Assembly (NCBI GenBank): GCA_963803245.1
Contig: CAWDLI010000001.1
Coordinates: 124,001-188,000, forward strand
DNA length: 64,000 nucleotides
Source: JACVRW01 sp963803245
GTDB taxonomy: Bacteria > Actinomycetota > Thermoleophilia > Solirubrobacterales > Thermoleophilaceae
Direction of reading: 5' to 3'
The translations under genes were made by a program, and so were the position numbers. Shown piece by piece: positions 1 through 7,356 of the stretch. Each line of letters opens with the position of its first letter. Positions within the stretch are counted from its first letter, which is position 1. Under the pieces are notes generated by a model. The model saw only the letters and a list, made by a program, of their open reading frames with translations. It was not told the origin of the DNA and searched no databases.

Positions 1-779
1 AGCGCCACCGCCTGCTCGCGGCGGTCGTTCACGCCGTCGAGCATCAGGTACTCCACGAACACGTCCCTGCGCCGGTGCTCGTGCCAGCGCAAGCAGGCTG
101 CGAGCACGTCCGCCAGCGGGTAGCGGTCGTTGACGGGCATGAGCTCGGAGCGCAGGCCCTCCTCCGCGGCGTGGAGAGAGAGGGCGAGCCGCACCGGCGG
201 TCCCTCGGTAACCAGGCGCTCGATGCCGGGCAGCCACCCGACGGTGGAGATCGCGGTGCTGGACCAGGGGATGCCCACGTCCGGGAGCCGCTCGCAGGCG
301 GCCAGCACGGCGTCCAGGTTCATGAGCGGCTCGCCCATCCCCATGAACACCGCGTTCGTGACCGGTCCCGAGCGGCGGAAGTGGAGCGCCTGGTCGAGGA
401 TCTCGGAGGTCGTGAGGTTGCGGCCGAAGCGCATCCGGCCGGTGGCGCAGAAGGTGCAGGTCAGCGGGCAGCCCGACTGGCTCGACAGGCAGAGCGAGCG
501 GCGGCCGTCGCGGTAGCTCATGAGCACCGCCTCGAGCGGGCGCGCGTCGTGCGTGCGGAAGAGCGCCTTCCGGGTGTCGTCAGAGGCCACCGCCTCGCGC
601 TCGACCTCGAGCGACGAGAGAGGGACCTCCTGCGACAGCCGGTCGCGCAGCTCGAGCGGCAGGTTCGTCATGTCCTCGTATGAGGACGCGCCGCGAGCCG
701 CCCACTCCCACACCTGGCGCGCGCGGAAGCCCGGCTCGCCGAGCGAGCTCAGGCGCTCTTCGAGCAGCTTCAGGTCCAC
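1..779 (-). CDS. rlmN: 23S rRNA (adenine-C2)-methyltransferase RlmN, C-terminus cut by window edge
   Basis: Radical-SAM enzyme that methylates C2 of A2503 in 23S rRNA (and A37 of some tRNAs in the family). Reading the minus strand from a GTG at 779 gives VDLKLLEERLSSLG, then the radical-SAM cluster motif CPLTCTFCATG (CxxxCxxC), then GMGEPL and SLHAAEEG, all hallmarks of RlmN. About 260 residues are present and the C-terminal part lies beyond base 1. The start is GTG 779 because the frame has no better upstream start and the divergent rluB begins at 807, leaving 27 bases between them. Function is assigned from family motifs; the exact start is less certain. Confidence 0.9.
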   Translation of the reverse strand, partial: MDLKLLEERLSSLGEPGFRARQVWEWAARGASSYEDMTNLPLELRDRLSQEVPLSSLEVEREAVASDDTRKALFRTHDARPLEAVLMSYRDGRRSLCLSSQSGCPLTCTFCATGRMRFGRNLTTSEILDQALHFRRSGPVTNAVFMGMGEPLMNLDAVLAACERLPDVGIPWSSTAISTVGWLPGIERLVTEGPPVRLALSLHAAEEGLRSELMPVNDRYPLADVLAACLRWHEHRRRDVFVEYLMLDGVNDRREQAVA

Positions 780-806
780 GGCGCCGAGTCTGGCAGCCTT
801 GGGAGC

Positions 807-1580
807 ATGCGACTCGGCAAGTTCCTTGCACACGCGGGCGTGGCCTCACGCCGCGCGTCCGAGCGCCTGGTCGCGGAAGGGCGGGTGCGGGTCAACGGCG
901 AGGCGGTGACCGATCCGGCCCGCGACGTGGACGAGCGGAGCGGCGTGACGGTCGACGGCCGTGCCGTCGCGGTCGAGCCGCTGGAGGTGCACGTGCTCAA
1001 CAAGCCCGCGGGCGTGGTCTCCACCGCCCAGGACACCCACGGTCGGCCGACGGTGGTCGAGCTCGTGAGATCGCACCGGCGCCTCTATCCGGTGGGACGG
1101 CTCGACGCCGACTCCACAGGCCTGATCCTCATGACCAACGACGGGGACCTCGCGGAGAAGCTCACGCATCCGCGCTACGGCATCGAGAAGGTCTACAGAG
1201 CGCGGATAGCGCCCGGCCGGGTGACTCCGCGGGCGCTCCAGGCGCTCCGCGACGGCGTGGAGCTGGAGGATGGGCGAACGGCGCCGGCACGCGTGCGGCA
1301 GGTCGGTCCCGGAGTGCTCGAGATAGTGCTCCGCGAGGGGCGCAAGCGGCAGGTGAGGCGCATGTGCGAGGCCGTCGGCCACCGGGTGACCGCGCTCGAG
1401 CGGGTGGCCTTCGGGCCGCTCGGGCTGCGCGGTCTGGAGCGCGGGCAGAGCCGCCTGCTGTCGCGCCGCGAGGTGGAGCGGCTGCGCACGGCCACGGAGC
1501 CCGCCGCCCCGCGTCGGGCGGGTCGCGGAGCCGCCCGCCCGGGCCGCCGCCCACGCGGATGGAAGAATCCCGCCGCGTGA
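807..1580 (+). CDS. rluB: RsuA/RluB-family rRNA pseudouridine synthase
   Basis: Isomerises uridine to pseudouridine in rRNA, most likely 23S rRNA as RluB does. The 257-residue protein has an N-terminal S4 RNA-binding domain (about residues 1-60, MRLGKFLAHAGVASRRASE) followed by the catalytic domain, with the catalytic aspartate in GRLDADSTGL at about Asp100 and the conserved LNKPAG and EGRKRQVRRM segments. The C-terminal 30 residues are Arg/Ala/Pro-rich and look like a basic tail. It is divergent from rlmN, another rRNA modifier, and its stop overlaps the likely GTG start of aroH (GTGA), so it heads the aromatic operon transcriptionally. RsuA specificity cannot be excluded by sequence alone. 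Confidence 0.9.
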   Translation: MRLGKFLAHAGVASRRASERLVAEGRVRVNGEAVTDPARDVDERSGVTVDGRAVAVEPLEVHVLNKPAGVVSTAQDTHGRPTVVELVRSHRRLYPVGRLDADSTGLILMTNDGDLAEKLTHPRYGIEKVYRARIAPGRVTPRALQALRDGVELEDGRTAPARVRQVGPGVLEIVLREGRKRQVRRMCEAVGHRVTALERVAFGPLGLRGLERGQSRLLSRREVERLRTATEPAAPRRAGRGAARPGRRPRGWKNPAA

Positions 1581-1942
1581 GGCTCAGGGCGCTGCGTGGC
1601 GCGATCACCGTGGAGGAGAACGATGCCGACGCCATCGTGGGCGCGACGGAGGAGCTCGTGAGCGAGCTCATGGAGCGCAACCAGCTGAGCGCGGACGATC
1701 TGGTGAGCTGCATCTTCACCTGCACGGACGACCTCGACGCCGAGTTCCCGGCGCTCGCGGCACGGCGCCTGGGGCTCGACGGGGTGCCGCTTCTATGCGC
1801 CCGCGAGATCGACGTGCCCGGGGCGCTGCCGAGGGTGATCAGGCTGCTCGTGCACTGCTACGCGGAGCCGGCCAGCCCGGTGCGGCACGTGTACCTGCGT
1901 GAGGCCGTGTCGCTGCGGCGCGACCTCGAGGGCGCTCAGTGA
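1577..1942 (+). CDS. aroH: Chorismate mutase, AroH type
   Basis: Converts chorismate to prephenate, the first step towards Phe and Tyr. The 121-residue length and sequence match the monofunctional trimeric AroH family: RALRGAITVEEND at the N-terminus carries the Arg7 equivalent, CAREIDVPG the catalytic glutamate region, and RHVYLREAVSLRRDL the C-terminal motif. GTG 1577 is chosen because it gives the usual family N-terminus, overlaps the rluB stop as GTGA and sits behind a GGAAG. An in-frame ATG at 1559 would add six residues. Its own stop overlaps hisC, again as GTGA, so translation of the three genes is probably coupled. Confidence 0.88.
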   Translation: MRLRALRGAITVEENDADAIVGATEELVSELMERNQLSADDLVSCIFTCTDDLDAEFPALAARRLGLDGVPLLCAREIDVPGALPRVIRLLVHCYAEPASPVRHVYLREAVSLRRDLEGAQ

Positions 1943-3015
1943 GCCTCGAGTTCAACAGACGGGTGGGGGAGATCCCGGTCTACCCGGCGGCCGCCACATA
2001 CGCCTACGACGGCGACCTGGTCAAGCTCGCGTCGAACGAGACGCCGTGGCCGCCGCACCCGCAGGTGCTGGAGGCGGTGGAGGCCGCGATGCGCGGACTC
2101 AACCGCTACCCGGACCCGACCACGTCGGCGCTCCGCAAGCGCATCTCCGATCGCACCGGCGTTGAGCTCGGCCGCGTGACCGTCGGGAACGGGTCGTGCG
2201 AGATCCTGCTGGCGGGCGCCGAGGCGATGCTCGAGCCGGGCGCGGAGATCGTGTACGCGTGGCCGTCGTTCTCCATGTACCCCCACCTGGCCGCGATGAC
2301 CGGCGCACGGGGGGTGAGGGTGGCGCTCGACGACGAGGGGCGCCACGACCTCGACGCGATGGCGCGCGAGGTCACGGCCGCCACCCGCATCCTGATCGTC
2401 TGCAACCCGAACAACCCGACCGCGACCGCGCTGCCGCCGGCGGCCATCGACGAGTTCGTGGCCGGGTTGCCCCGCCACGTGGCGGTGATCCTCGACGAGG
2501 CGTACGTGGAGTTCTCGACGCTCCAGGACCCGGACGAGTCGCTCGACCTGTTGAAGCGCCACCCCAACCTGTTGCTCCTGCGCACCTTCTCGAAGGTCTA
2601 CGGCCTCTGCGGCCTCCGTGCCGGATACGCGCTCGGCTCCGAGGACTTCCGGCTCGCGGTGGACCGTGTGCGCCAGCCGTTCTCGGTCAACGCCCTCGCG
2701 CAGGCGGCCGCGGCCGAGGCGCTCGGCCACCAGGACGAGGTGGAGCGGCGCGTGGCGCGCACGGCGGTCGAGCGCCTGCACGTGGAGTCGGGGCTCGCCG
2801 GGCGCGGTCTCGAGACCACGGACAGCGAGGCGAACTTCTCGTGGGTGTCGCTGGGCGACCGCGAAGAGGCCGAGGTGGTGCGCGGCCTCGCCGAGCGGGG
2901 CGTGATCGTGCGTGAGGGCGCCGCGCTCGGGCAGGAGGGCTGGCTCCGCGTGACCTACGGCACCCGTGAGGAGAACGATCGTTTTCTGTCGGCGCTTGAC
3001 GAGGTTCTCTGCTAG
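1939..3015 (+). CDS. hisC: Histidinol-phosphate / aromatic aminotransferase
   Basis: PLP-dependent fold-type I aminotransferase of the HisC family, 358 residues. Visible motifs are SNETPW near residue 32, CNPNNPT at 155-161, DEAY at 186-189 and the PLP lysine in FSKVYGLCGLRAGY (about Lys219). HisC converts imidazole-acetol phosphate to histidinol phosphate, and relatives also transaminate prephenate or phenylpyruvate. Its position between chorismate mutase and DAHP synthase, away from other his genes, suggests that its main job here is the aromatic transamination step. The start is GTG 1939, overlapping the aroH stop by 4 bases. Confidence 0.88.
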   Translation: MSLEFNRRVGEIPVYPAAATYAYDGDLVKLASNETPWPPHPQVLEAVEAAMRGLNRYPDPTTSALRKRISDRTGVELGRVTVGNGSCEILLAGAEAMLEPGAEIVYAWPSFSMYPHLAAMTGARGVRVALDDEGRHDLDAMAREVTAATRILIVCNPNNPTATALPPAAIDEFVAGLPRHVAVILDEAYVEFSTLQDPDESLDLLKRHPNLLLLRTFSKVYGLCGLRAGYALGSEDFRLAVDRVRQPFSVNALAQAAAAEALGHQDEVERRVARTAVERLHVESGLAGRGLETTDSEANFSWVSLGDREEAEVVRGLAERGVIVREGAALGQEGWLRVTYGTREENDRFLSALDEVLC

Positions 3016-3109
3016 AAACGTTTTGAGATGTCTTCGCACGCGCCGACCTCGAGCCACACCGCCGCTTCCGGCGACCCTCGGCGCGCGTATCGGTATTGGC
3101 GATTTAGCT

Positions 3110-3174
3110 AGGCGTCCGGCCGGCGGCCGGCGTACCAGAAGGCCGCCAGCGCGAAAGCTTCAGCCGCCGGACGC
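3110..3174 (+). promoter_or_regulatory. Inverted repeat in the aroF leader region
   Basis: The 212 bases between hisC and aroF contain a 10-bp perfect inverted repeat, GGCGTCCGGC at 3110-3119 and GCCGGACGCC at 3165-3174, separated by 45 bases that are themselves rich in GGCC/GGCCGCC self-complementarity. This could form a long-range stem in a leader RNA or a terminator-like structure between the two halves of the aromatic operon. I see no U-run, leader peptide or known riboswitch, so a role in attenuation is only a possibility. Confidence 0.35.
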
Positions 3175-3227
3175 CGACAAGACCATTACGCCCGTAGTGG
3201 AAGGACGTCTGAAAGGCTTGAGATTCG

Positions 3228-4340
3228 ATGATCGCCATAGGAAGAGGAGCGGGTGGTGAGCCCGAGATGACGGCGCCGCGCGAGCCCGATCGGGTCCGCG
3301 ACCAGCGGATCGATCAGATCGTGCCGCTGCTCACCCCCGCCGAGATCCTGGAGGAGCTTCCGCTGAGCGCGGAGCTCGAGGATGTGGTCCTGCGCGGGCG
3401 CGCGGAGATCGAGAGCATCCTGGACCAGGGCGACGACCGCCTGATCGTGGTCGTGGGCCCCTGCAGCGTGCACGACGTGGACGCTGCGCTCGAGTACGCG
3501 CGGCTGCTCGCCGCGACGGCCGAGGAGATGCGCGCGGACCTCTGCATCGCGATGCGCGTGTACTTCGAGAAGCCGCGCACCACCACCGGCTGGAAGGGCA
3601 TGATCAACGACCCCCACCTCGACGGCTCAGGGGACGTGAACAGCGGCCTGCGCATGGCGCGCGGCCTGCTGCTCGAGGTGCTCGGCCTGGGTCTGCCCGT
3701 GGGCTGTGAGTTCCTCGACCCGATCATCCCGCAGTACATCTCCGACGCCGTGGCCTGGGGCGCGATCGGGGCGCGCACGACGGAGAGCCAGACCCATCGC
3801 CAGCTCGGCTCCGGCCTGTCTATGCCGGTGGGCTTCAAGAACCGCACGGACGGCAACGTGCAGGTGGCGGTGGACGCCGTGCGCGCCGCGGCGGTGCCGC
3901 ACGCCTTCACGGGCGTGGACCAGAGCGGCCGACCGGCGATCCTCTACACCAAGGGCAACCCGGACTGCCACGTGATCCTGCGCGGCGGCCGGGACGCTCC
4001 GAACTACCCGCCTGCCGCGGTCGGCGAGGCACTCGCTCAGCTGCGTTCGGCGCGCTTGCCCGAGCGGCTGGTGATCGACGCCTCGCACGACAACAGCGGC
4101 AAGGACCACAACCGGCAGCCGATCGCGGCCGCCGACCTGGCCGAGCAGGTGGCGGGCGGCAGCAGGGCCATAGTCGGCGTGATGCTCGAGTCGTTCCTGG
4201 TGGCCGGGCGCCAGGAGATCGGCACCGACGGCGAGCTCGCCTATGGTCAGTCGATCACCGACGCCTGCATGGATTGGGACGCGACCGCCGAGGTGCTCGA
4301 GCGGCTGGCCGAGTCCGTGCGCGCACGCCGCGCGGGATGA
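3228..4340 (+). CDS. aroF: 3-deoxy-7-phosphoheptulonate (DAHP) synthase, class I
   Basis: Condenses PEP and erythrose 4-phosphate to DAHP, the entry step of the shikimate pathway. The 370-residue protein matches the class I alpha (AroF/G/H) type: VVGPCSVHD, KPRTTTGWKGM, GARTTESQTHRQL and GFKNRTDGN, with the extended N-terminal region that carries feedback regulation in this subfamily. Which amino acid inhibits it cannot be read from sequence. ATG 3228 gives the longest frame; ATG 3267 (MTAPREPDRVRDQ) is a credible alternative matching E. coli AroG length. Its stop overlaps the tyrA ATG as ATGA. Many Actinomycetia use class II DAHP synthase instead, so a class I enzyme is a mild taxonomic clue. 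Confidence 0.92.
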   Translation: MIAIGRGAGGEPEMTAPREPDRVRDQRIDQIVPLLTPAEILEELPLSAELEDVVLRGRAEIESILDQGDDRLIVVVGPCSVHDVDAALEYARLLAATAEEMRADLCIAMRVYFEKPRTTTGWKGMINDPHLDGSGDVNSGLRMARGLLLEVLGLGLPVGCEFLDPIIPQYISDAVAWGAIGARTTESQTHRQLGSGLSMPVGFKNRTDGNVQVAVDAVRAAAVPHAFTGVDQSGRPAILYTKGNPDCHVILRGGRDAPNYPPAAVGEALAQLRSARLPERLVIDASHDNSGKDHNRQPIAAADLAEQVAGGSRAIVGVMLESFLVAGRQEIGTDGELAYGQSITDACMDWDATAEVLERLAESVRARRAG

Positions 4341-5404
4341 GGATCGCCGTCCTCGGGGTGGGCCTGATCGGCGGCTCCGTGGGCATGGCGGCAAGGCGCT
4401 CGGTGGCTGGTGCGGAGGTGGTGGGCTTCGGCCGCGACCAGGCCCGGCTCGGGCTCGCGCGCGACCTGGGGGCGCTCGACACCGTGGCCGGCTCGCTCGA
4501 GGAGGCGCTCGACGGCGCCGCGGCGTGCTTTGCCTGCGCCCCCGTGGGAGCGCTGCCGGAGCAGGTGTCGGCCGCGCTGGCGGCGGCGCCCGAGGACTGC
4601 GTGGTCACCGACGTGGGCTCCACCAAGCGGCAGCTGCTCGATGCGATCGACGACCCGCGGTTCGTGGGCGGGCATCCGATCGCGGGAGCGGAGACGAGCG
4701 GCGTGGAGAACGCCCGCGCGGACCTGTTCCAGGATGCCGTCTGGTACCTCACCCCGACGGAGCACACGGCCGGGCTCCTCTATGAGCGCCTCCACAGGCT
4801 GCTGAAGGACCTCGGGGCGCGCCCGGTGGCACTGGATGCCGAGACGCACGACCAGCTCGTGGCGGTGTTCAGCCACCTTCCGCACGTGCTCGCGAACGTG
4901 CTGGTGCGCCAGGCGGCCGGCCGGCTCCTCGAGGAGGGCAGGGCGCTCCGCCAGGTGGGACCGAGCTTCAGGGACGCCAGCCGCGTGGCCGGCGCCAACA
5001 CGACCATGTGGGCCGACGTCTATCGCTCCAACCGGGAGGCGGTCGTGGACGAGGTGCGCCGCTTCGCCCGGTCGCTGGACGACGTGGCGGACCTGCTCGA
5101 GTCGGACGGTGACGTGGCCGCCTGGAACGACGCGTCGCGCGAGGATCGCCGGCGCCTGCTCGAGGCGGGCCTCACCGGCCAGCCGGTGCACGAGCTCAGG
5201 CTGACGGTTCCCAACCGCCCCGGTATCGTCGCCCAGGTGGCGCTGGCACTCGGCAGAGCAGGGGTCAACATCGTCGACATGACGCTCGCCCCGGCTTCCG
5301 ACATGCGAACCGGGGCGATGACGCTGTGGGTTGCCGGCGACGGCGACGCCGCGCGCGCCACCGAATTGATCGATGCGCTCGGCTTTCCCGTAGCCGAGCT
5401 GTGA
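4337..5404 (+). CDS. tyrA: Prephenate/arogenate dehydrogenase with C-terminal ACT domain
   Basis: Oxidatively decarboxylates prephenate (or arogenate) with NAD(P) on the way to tyrosine. The 355-residue protein opens with a Rossmann motif GVGLIGGSV, followed by TDVGSTK and GGHPIAGAETSGV, the dehydrogenase substrate-site signatures. The last about 75 residues (LRLTVPNRPGIVAQVALAL onward) form an ACT domain, implying allosteric control by an amino acid, probably tyrosine. ATG 4337 overlaps the aroF stop (ATGA), and the TGA stop overlaps the aroA GTG (GTGA). With aroH and hisC upstream, the operon covers chorismate to tyrosine except for a dedicated prephenate dehydratase, which is not in this window. 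Confidence 0.92.
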   Translation: MRIAVLGVGLIGGSVGMAARRSVAGAEVVGFGRDQARLGLARDLGALDTVAGSLEEALDGAAACFACAPVGALPEQVSAALAAAPEDCVVTDVGSTKRQLLDAIDDPRFVGGHPIAGAETSGVENARADLFQDAVWYLTPTEHTAGLLYERLHRLLKDLGARPVALDAETHDQLVAVFSHLPHVLANVLVRQAAGRLLEEGRALRQVGPSFRDASRVAGANTTMWADVYRSNREAVVDEVRRFARSLDDVADLLESDGDVAAWNDASREDRRRLLEAGLTGQPVHELRLTVPNRPGIVAQVALALGRAGVNIVDMTLAPASDMRTGAMTLWVAGDGDAARATELIDALGFPVAEL

Positions 5405-6708
5405 CCCGCCGCGCAAGCTTCAGCCCCTCGGGACCGCTCCAGGGCACCTACACGCCGCCGCCCGACAAGTCGATCTCGCACCGGGCGGCGATGTTCGCCG
5501 CCATGTCCGACGAGCCGGTGGCGGTCCGGAACTACCTGAGGTCGGCGGACACGGAGTCCACCCTGAGCGCGCTCCAGAGCCTCGGGGCGGGAGTGGAGGA
5601 CGACGGCGACGGCGTGGTGCTGCTCCGCGGCGTGGGCCTGCGCTCCCCGCTCGAGTCCACCGGGGGCCTCCTCGACGTGGGCAACTCCGGCACCCTGATG
5701 AGGCTGCTGCCAGGCTGGCTCGCCGGGCAGCCCGGGCGGGCCTGGACGCTCGACGGCGACGAATCGATCCGGCGCCGGCCGGTCGACCGCGTGGCCGAGC
5801 CGCTCGCCGCCATGGGCGCCGGGGTGGAGGCGCGCGACGGGCGCTTCCCGCCGTTCACGGTCAGCGGGGCCGAGCTGGTGGGCGTCGAGTACACGCTCCC
5901 GGTGGCGAGCGCCCAGATCAAGTCGTGCGTGCTGATCGCCGGAATGCTCGCCGACGGGTCCACCACCGTCGTGGAGCCCGCTCCGAGCCGTGACCACACC
6001 GAGCGCCTGATGCGCGGCGCTCACGTGCCGTTCCACGCGGAGAACGGCCGCCTCACGGTGTCCCAGGTCGACGAGATGGAGATGAACGAGGTGCTGGTGC
6101 CCGGCGACCCCTCCTCGGCGGCGTTCATCGTGGCCGCGGCCATGCTCGTGCCCGGCTCGCGCGTGGTGGTCTCGGGCATGGGCCTCAACTGGACGCGCAC
6201 GGCCTTCTTCCGGATCGTGCAGCGCATGGGCGCCGTGGTCGTCTGCGAGCTCGAGGAGCCCGGCACCGAGGCGGACAGCGAGCCCGTGGGCGAGCTCGAC
6301 GTGGCATCCGGGCCGCTCGAGGCCACCGAGGTGGGACCCGACGAGGTGCCCCTGGCGATCGACGAGCTCACCCTCGTGGCGCTACTGGGCGCGTTCGCCG
6401 ACGGCGAGACGGTGGTGCGCGGGGCGGCCGAGCTACGGGTGAAGGAGTCCGATCGCATCGCCGCCGTGGTCGAGGGGCTCCGCGCGATCGGCGCGGACAT
6501 CGAGGAGGCCGAGGACGGGTTCGTGGTCCGCGGCGACGGCTCCCCGCTCGCGGGCGGCACGATCGACGCGCACGGCGACCACCGGCTGGCGATGCTGGGC
6601 GCGGTGGCGGGGCTGGCCTCGACCGGTGGGGTGGAGGTCGTGGGGATGGAGTCGGCAGCGGTGTCCTACCCGGGCTTCGAGGCCGATCTCGCGGCGCTCC
6701 TGGCCTGA
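5401..6708 (+). CDS. aroA: 5-enolpyruvylshikimate-3-phosphate synthase
   Basis: Transfers the enolpyruvyl group of PEP to shikimate 3-phosphate, the step before chorismate synthase and the glyphosate target. The 435-residue protein has the expected signatures: PPDKSISHRAAM near the N-terminus, LDVGNSGTLMRL, RRRPVDRVAEPL, PGDPSSAAF, ELRVKESDRIAA and DHRLAM. GTG 5401 is chosen because it overlaps the tyrA stop as GTGA and begins just before the conserved N-terminus. The only other shikimate gene here is aroF, so the middle of the pathway is encoded elsewhere. A 33-base gap follows before cmk, which has its own promoter-like box. Confidence 0.95.
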   Translation: MTRRASFSPSGPLQGTYTPPPDKSISHRAAMFAAMSDEPVAVRNYLRSADTESTLSALQSLGAGVEDDGDGVVLLRGVGLRSPLESTGGLLDVGNSGTLMRLLPGWLAGQPGRAWTLDGDESIRRRPVDRVAEPLAAMGAGVEARDGRFPPFTVSGAELVGVEYTLPVASAQIKSCVLIAGMLADGSTTVVEPAPSRDHTERLMRGAHVPFHAENGRLTVSQVDEMEMNEVLVPGDPSSAAFIVAAAMLVPGSRVVVSGMGLNWTRTAFFRIVQRMGAVVVCELEEPGTEADSEPVGELDVASGPLEATEVGPDEVPLAIDELTLVALLGAFADGETVVRGAAELRVKESDRIAAVVEGLRAIGADIEEAEDGFVVRGDGSPLAGGTIDAHGDHRLAMLGAVAGLASTGGVEVVGMESAAVSYPGFEADLAALLA

Positions 6709-6728
6709 TCGTCGGCGATTCAGAGCAC

Positions 6729-6734
6729 TAGCCT
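6729..6734 (+). promoter_or_regulatory. -10-like box TAGCCT, leaderless cmk promoter
   Basis: TAGCCT ends 7 bases before the cmk GTG (6742). A -10 element at this distance would start transcription on or next to the start codon, giving a leaderless mRNA. No Shine-Dalgarno sequence is visible. Nothing convincing is seen at -35. Confidence 0.5.
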
Positions 6735-6741
6735 CTCCGCT

Positions 6742-7356
6742 GTGATCGTGGCTATCGACGGGCCCGCGGGGGCCGGCAAGAGCACCGTGGCGCGCGCGCT
6801 GGCGCGGGCGCTCGGCTACGGCTACCTCGACTCCGGCGCCATGTACCGCGCCGTGGGCCTGATGACGCTCCGCCACGGCGGTGCCGCCTCCGATCAGGCC
6901 GAGCAACTCGCGCTGGAGCTCGACGACCGCGTGAGGGTCGACGGCGAGGACGTGACCGAGGCGATCCGCGCGCCCGAGGTGAGCGAGGCGGCCTCATGGG
7001 TGGCCACCAACCCGGCCGTGCGCGACGCCCTCGCGCGCAAGCAGCGCGAGCTGCTCGCCAACGGCGACTGGGTCGCGGAGGGCCGCGACATCGGCACCGT
7101 CGTGGCCCCGGACGCTCCGGTCAAGGTCTTTCTCACCGCCGACCCCGAGGAGCGCGCCCGGCGACGGGCGACCGAGCTGGGGGGCGACGTTCTCACCGTG
7201 CAGCGCGATCAGGCGCTCCGGGACGCGCAGGACGCGAGCCGCGAGCACTCCCCGCTGGCGCTGGCACCAGGCGCCGTGGAGCTCGACACCACCGGGCTGT
7301 CCGTGGACGAGGTGGTGGAGCGGATCGTGGACATGGTGCGCTCCGCGGAGTCATGA
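6742..7356 (+). CDS. cmk: Cytidylate kinase
   Basis: Phosphorylates CMP and dCMP with ATP in pyrimidine nucleotide salvage and synthesis. The 204-residue protein starts with the P-loop IDGPAGAGKST, followed by YLDSGAMYRAVGL, EGRDIGTVV and the LID-region arginines (ERARRRATEL), as in other Cmk proteins. It starts at GTG 6742 right behind a TAGCCT box and its stop overlaps the der ATG (ATGA), the cmk-der order found in many Actinomycetota. Confidence 0.94.
   Translation: MIVAIDGPAGAGKSTVARALARALGYGYLDSGAMYRAVGLMTLRHGGAASDQAEQLALELDDRVRVDGEDVTEAIRAPEVSEAASWVATNPAVRDALARKQRELLANGDWVAEGRDIGTVVAPDAPVKVFLTADPEERARRRATELGGDVLTVQRDQALRDAQDASREHSPLALAPGAVELDTTGLSVDEVVERIVDMVRSAES

Noticed and set aside
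770..1036. Minus-strand frames across the rluB start as a candidate rlmN extension
   Set aside because: A different frame from the RlmN motifs, and it ends just before them.
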